A stretch of DNA of 64,000 nt from Streptococcus sp. S1 (lineage in GTDB: Bacteria > Bacillota > Bacilli > Lactobacillales > Streptococcaceae). The notes beneath the pieces were generated by a model. That model was given only the letters and a program-made list of their open reading frames with translations. It was not told the origin of the DNA and did no database searches. This document shows positions 62,461 to 64,000 of this stretch, piece by piece (position 1 is the stretch's first letter; each line of letters begins with the position of its first letter). The stretch covers positions 1,329,001-1,393,000 of the forward strand of contig NZ_CP139418.1 of the NCBI RefSeq assembly GCF_034137685.1, read 5' to 3'. The position numbers and the translations under genes were made by a program.

Positions 62461-62483
62461 ACATAACATAAATTATGTAATGT
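62461..62483 (+). repeat. Short palindrome directly after pdhB
   Basis: 23-bp near-perfect palindrome centred at 62472 (arms ACATAACATAA and TTATGTAATGT, one mismatched pair). Confidence 0.6.
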
Positions 62484-62494
62484 CATTTGAATTA

Positions 62495-62785
62495 GACGAG
62501 GAAACTTTGTATCTTTTTAGGTACAAAGTTCTCTGCGTCCTTAATATCTTAGATTAGAGCACGGGCTAAAGTCTGGGTGAAAAAGATAAACTTTCCTAGA
62601 AACTAAAGTTTCTTCGTCAAGTTTCCTATTTTCACTTTGACTTTTGAAGCCCTTAGTATCTTATAACTGAATCCGGACGGAGGACTGTGAAAAAAAGATA
62701 GATTTCCTTGTGTTCATCGAACACAGCGTCAATCTCCTATTTTTTCTTTGTCCTCTACGTCCTTGATATCTTATAATAGAATAGG
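62495..62785 (+). repeat. Array of three long-hairpin repeats between pdhB and pdhC
   Basis: Three units of about 90-115 bp. Hairpin 1 (62495-62539): GACG/CGTC closing, ACTTTGTA/TACAAAGT inside. Hairpin 2 (62563-62652): GGGCT/AGCCC, AGTC/GACT, GAAAAAGATAAACTT / AAGTTTCCTATTTTC. Hairpin 3 (62675-62762): GGACG/CGTCC, AGGAC/GTCCT, AAAAAAGATAGATT / AATCTCCTATTTTTT, TGTGTTC/GAACACA. Each is followed by a related tail CTTRRTATCTTA. This fills the 333-base spacer; no ORF is in it. Confidence 0.8.
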
Positions 62786-62792
62786 AGAGGTC

Positions 62793-63836
62793 ATGGCTGA
62801 TGATAAGCTAAGAGCGACTCCTGCGGCTAGAAAATTAGCGGATGATCTAGGGATCAACCTCTATGATGTTTCTGGTTCAGGCGCAAACGGTCGTGTCCAC
62901 AAAGAAGACGTGGAAACCTATAAAGACACAAATGTGGTTCGCATTTCACCACTTGCAAAACGAATTGCTTTAGAACACAATATTGCTTGGCAAGAGATTC
63001 AGGGAACTGGTCATCGTGGTAAGATCATGAAGAAGGACGTCCTTGCTTTCCTTCCTGAAAATATTGAGAATGAGACCATTAAGTCACCTGCTGAAATCGA
63101 GAAGGTGGAGGAAGCTCCAGATAATGTGACACCTTATGGTGAGATCGAGCGGATTCCGATGACACCAATGCGGAAGGTGATCGCTCAACGGATGGTGGAA
63201 TCTTACTTGACAGCACCAACCTTTACTTTGAACTATGACGTTGATATGTCTCAAATGTTGGCCCTTCGTAAGAAAGTATTGGATCCAATCATGGAAGCCA
63301 CTGGCAAGAAAGTCACTGTAACAGATTTGCTTTCTCTAGCAGTGGTTAAGACCTTGATGAAACACCCATACATCAATGCTTCATTAACAGAAGATGGAAA
63401 AACCATCATCACTCACAACTATGTTAACTTAGCGATGGCTGTTGGAATGGACAATGGACTGATGACTCCAGTTGTCTACAATGCTGAAAAGATGACCTTG
63501 TCAGAGTTGGTCGTAGCCTTCAAGGACGTTATCGGACGTACCTTAGATGGTAAGCTTGCTCCAAGTGAATTGCAAAACTCAACCTTTACTATCAGTAACT
63601 TGGGGATGTTTGGCGTTCAATCATTTGGACCGATTATCAACCAACCAAACTCTGCCATCCTTGGGGTTAGTGCAACGGTTGAAAAACCAGTTGTTGTGAA
63701 TGGTGAAATTGTCATTCGTCCAATCATGAGCTTGGGCTTGACCATTGACCACCGAGTTGTCGATGGGATGGCTGGTGCCAAATTCATGAAAGACTTGAAA
63801 GCCTTGATTGAAGACCCGATTTCAATGTTGGTCTAA
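62793..63836 (+). CDS. pdhC: Dihydrolipoamide acetyltransferase (PDH E2) without lipoyl domain
   Basis: 347 residues from ATG 62793 after AGGAGAGG. There is no N-terminal lipoyl domain; the protein starts with a peripheral subunit-binding domain (RATPAARKLADDLGINLYDV) and a second one (ISPLAKRIALEHNIAWQEI), then the catalytic domain with RIPMTPMRKVIAQRM and active site DHRVVDGMAG. From memory the pneumococcal homologue has the same form. The lipoyl domain is on the next gene. Confidence 0.93.
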   Translation: MADDKLRATPAARKLADDLGINLYDVSGSGANGRVHKEDVETYKDTNVVRISPLAKRIALEHNIAWQEIQGTGHRGKIMKKDVLAFLPENIENETIKSPAEIEKVEEAPDNVTPYGEIERIPMTPMRKVIAQRMVESYLTAPTFTLNYDVDMSQMLALRKKVLDPIMEATGKKVTVTDLLSLAVVKTLMKHPYINASLTEDGKTIITHNYVNLAMAVGMDNGLMTPVVYNAEKMTLSELVVAFKDVIGRTLDGKLAPSELQNSTFTISNLGMFGVQSFGPIINQPNSAILGVSATVEKPVVVNGEIVIRPIMSLGLTIDHRVVDGMAGAKFMKDLKALIEDPISMLV

Positions 63837-63877
63837 TCAATGAGAGAGAATAGAAACAAGAAAAAGAGGGAAATAAA

Positions 63878-64000
63878 ATGGCCTTAGAAGTAATTATGCC
63901 AAAAGCCGGCGTAGATATGACAGAAGGACAAATCGTTCAGTGGAATAAAAAAGTCGGCGAATTTGTAAAAGAAGGAGAAGTGCTCCTTGAAATCATGACA
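63878..64000 (+). CDS. pdhD: Dihydrolipoamide dehydrogenase (PDH E3), N-terminal lipoyl domain, partial
   Basis: 41 codons to the window edge, starting at ATG 63878 after GAGGGAA. The visible part, MALEVIMPKAGVDMTEGQIV then WNKKVGEFVKEGEVLLEIMT, is the first half of a lipoyl domain, stopping just before the expected DK(V/A) lipoyl-lysine motif. Gene order and the missing lipoyl domain in PdhC point to the streptococcal E3 that carries a fused lipoyl domain. E3 identity is inference because the flavoprotein part lies outside the window. Confidence 0.82.
   Translation, partial: MALEVIMPKAGVDMTEGQIVQWNKKVGEFVKEGEVLLEIMT

Overview
The window is chromosomal DNA of a low-GC Gram-positive coccus, almost certainly an oral Streptococcus of the mitis/sanguinis kind. 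The evidence is a YSIRK/LPXTG CshA-like fibrillar adhesin, an L10 leader, a SigX (ComX) cin-box before dprA, a WalR/VicR-type box before a secreted murein hydrolase, many TGnTATAAT extended -10 promoters, and a pyruvate dehydrogenase operon in which E3 rather than E2 carries the lipoyl domain. S. parasanguinis or a close relative would fit, but the species is inference. Nearly all genes are on the + strand. I saw no rRNA, tRNA, insertion sequence or CRISPR array.

Layout. 1-0.93 kb: end of rimM and trmD. 1.07-3.4 kb: membrane-anchored CAP-domain/coiled-coil surface protein. 3.6-7.2 kb: fruR-fruK-fruA with a CRE-like operator. 7.3-10.1 kb: AT-rich accessory island that looks like a type VII-secreted lipase toxin with reversed domain order, a membrane-anchored putative immunity protein and two small helical partners. 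10.3-17.9 kb: housekeeping run (DUF1149, degV, dapB, cca, ABC-F, DUF308, glcK, thyA). 18.1-26.8 kb: 2877-residue CshA-like adhesin with 18 repeats, five of which are duplicated as a 1632-bp block. 26.9-29.5 kb: folA, a 56-codon membrane ORF, clpX, engB. 29.6-31.3 kb: glucosaminidase and formate/nitrite transporter. 31.3-32.5 kb: L10 leader, rplJ, rplL. 32.6-34.3 kb: three tandem paralogous lipoproteins, each with its own copied promoter.

34.5-43 kb: heterodimeric ABC exporter, GNAT acetyltransferase, cardiolipin synthase, AlkD-like protein, an unidentified ~154-nt structured RNA gene, and a DUF3137/LemA pair. 43-46.4 kb: asd, dapA (lysine/cell-wall precursor pathway, together with dapB at 11.6 kb), a membrane protein and a stand-alone ATP-cone protein. 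46.5-50.1 kb: ABCG-like ATPase, permease and zinc-ribbon membrane protein. 50.2-57.4 kb: rbgA, rnhB, an atypical ROK protein, dprA, topA, trmFO. 57.5-60.3 kb: two alpha/beta-hydrolases plus an ATP-grasp enzyme. 60.5 kb to the end: pdhA-pdhB-[three-hairpin repeat array]-pdhC-pdhD (cut by the window edge).

The strongest candidates for a little-described system are the lipase/immunity/partner island at 7.3-10.1 kb, the structured RNA at 41.08-41.23 kb and the hairpin array inside the pdh operon. All functional calls are by reading motifs and family memory; no database search was run.
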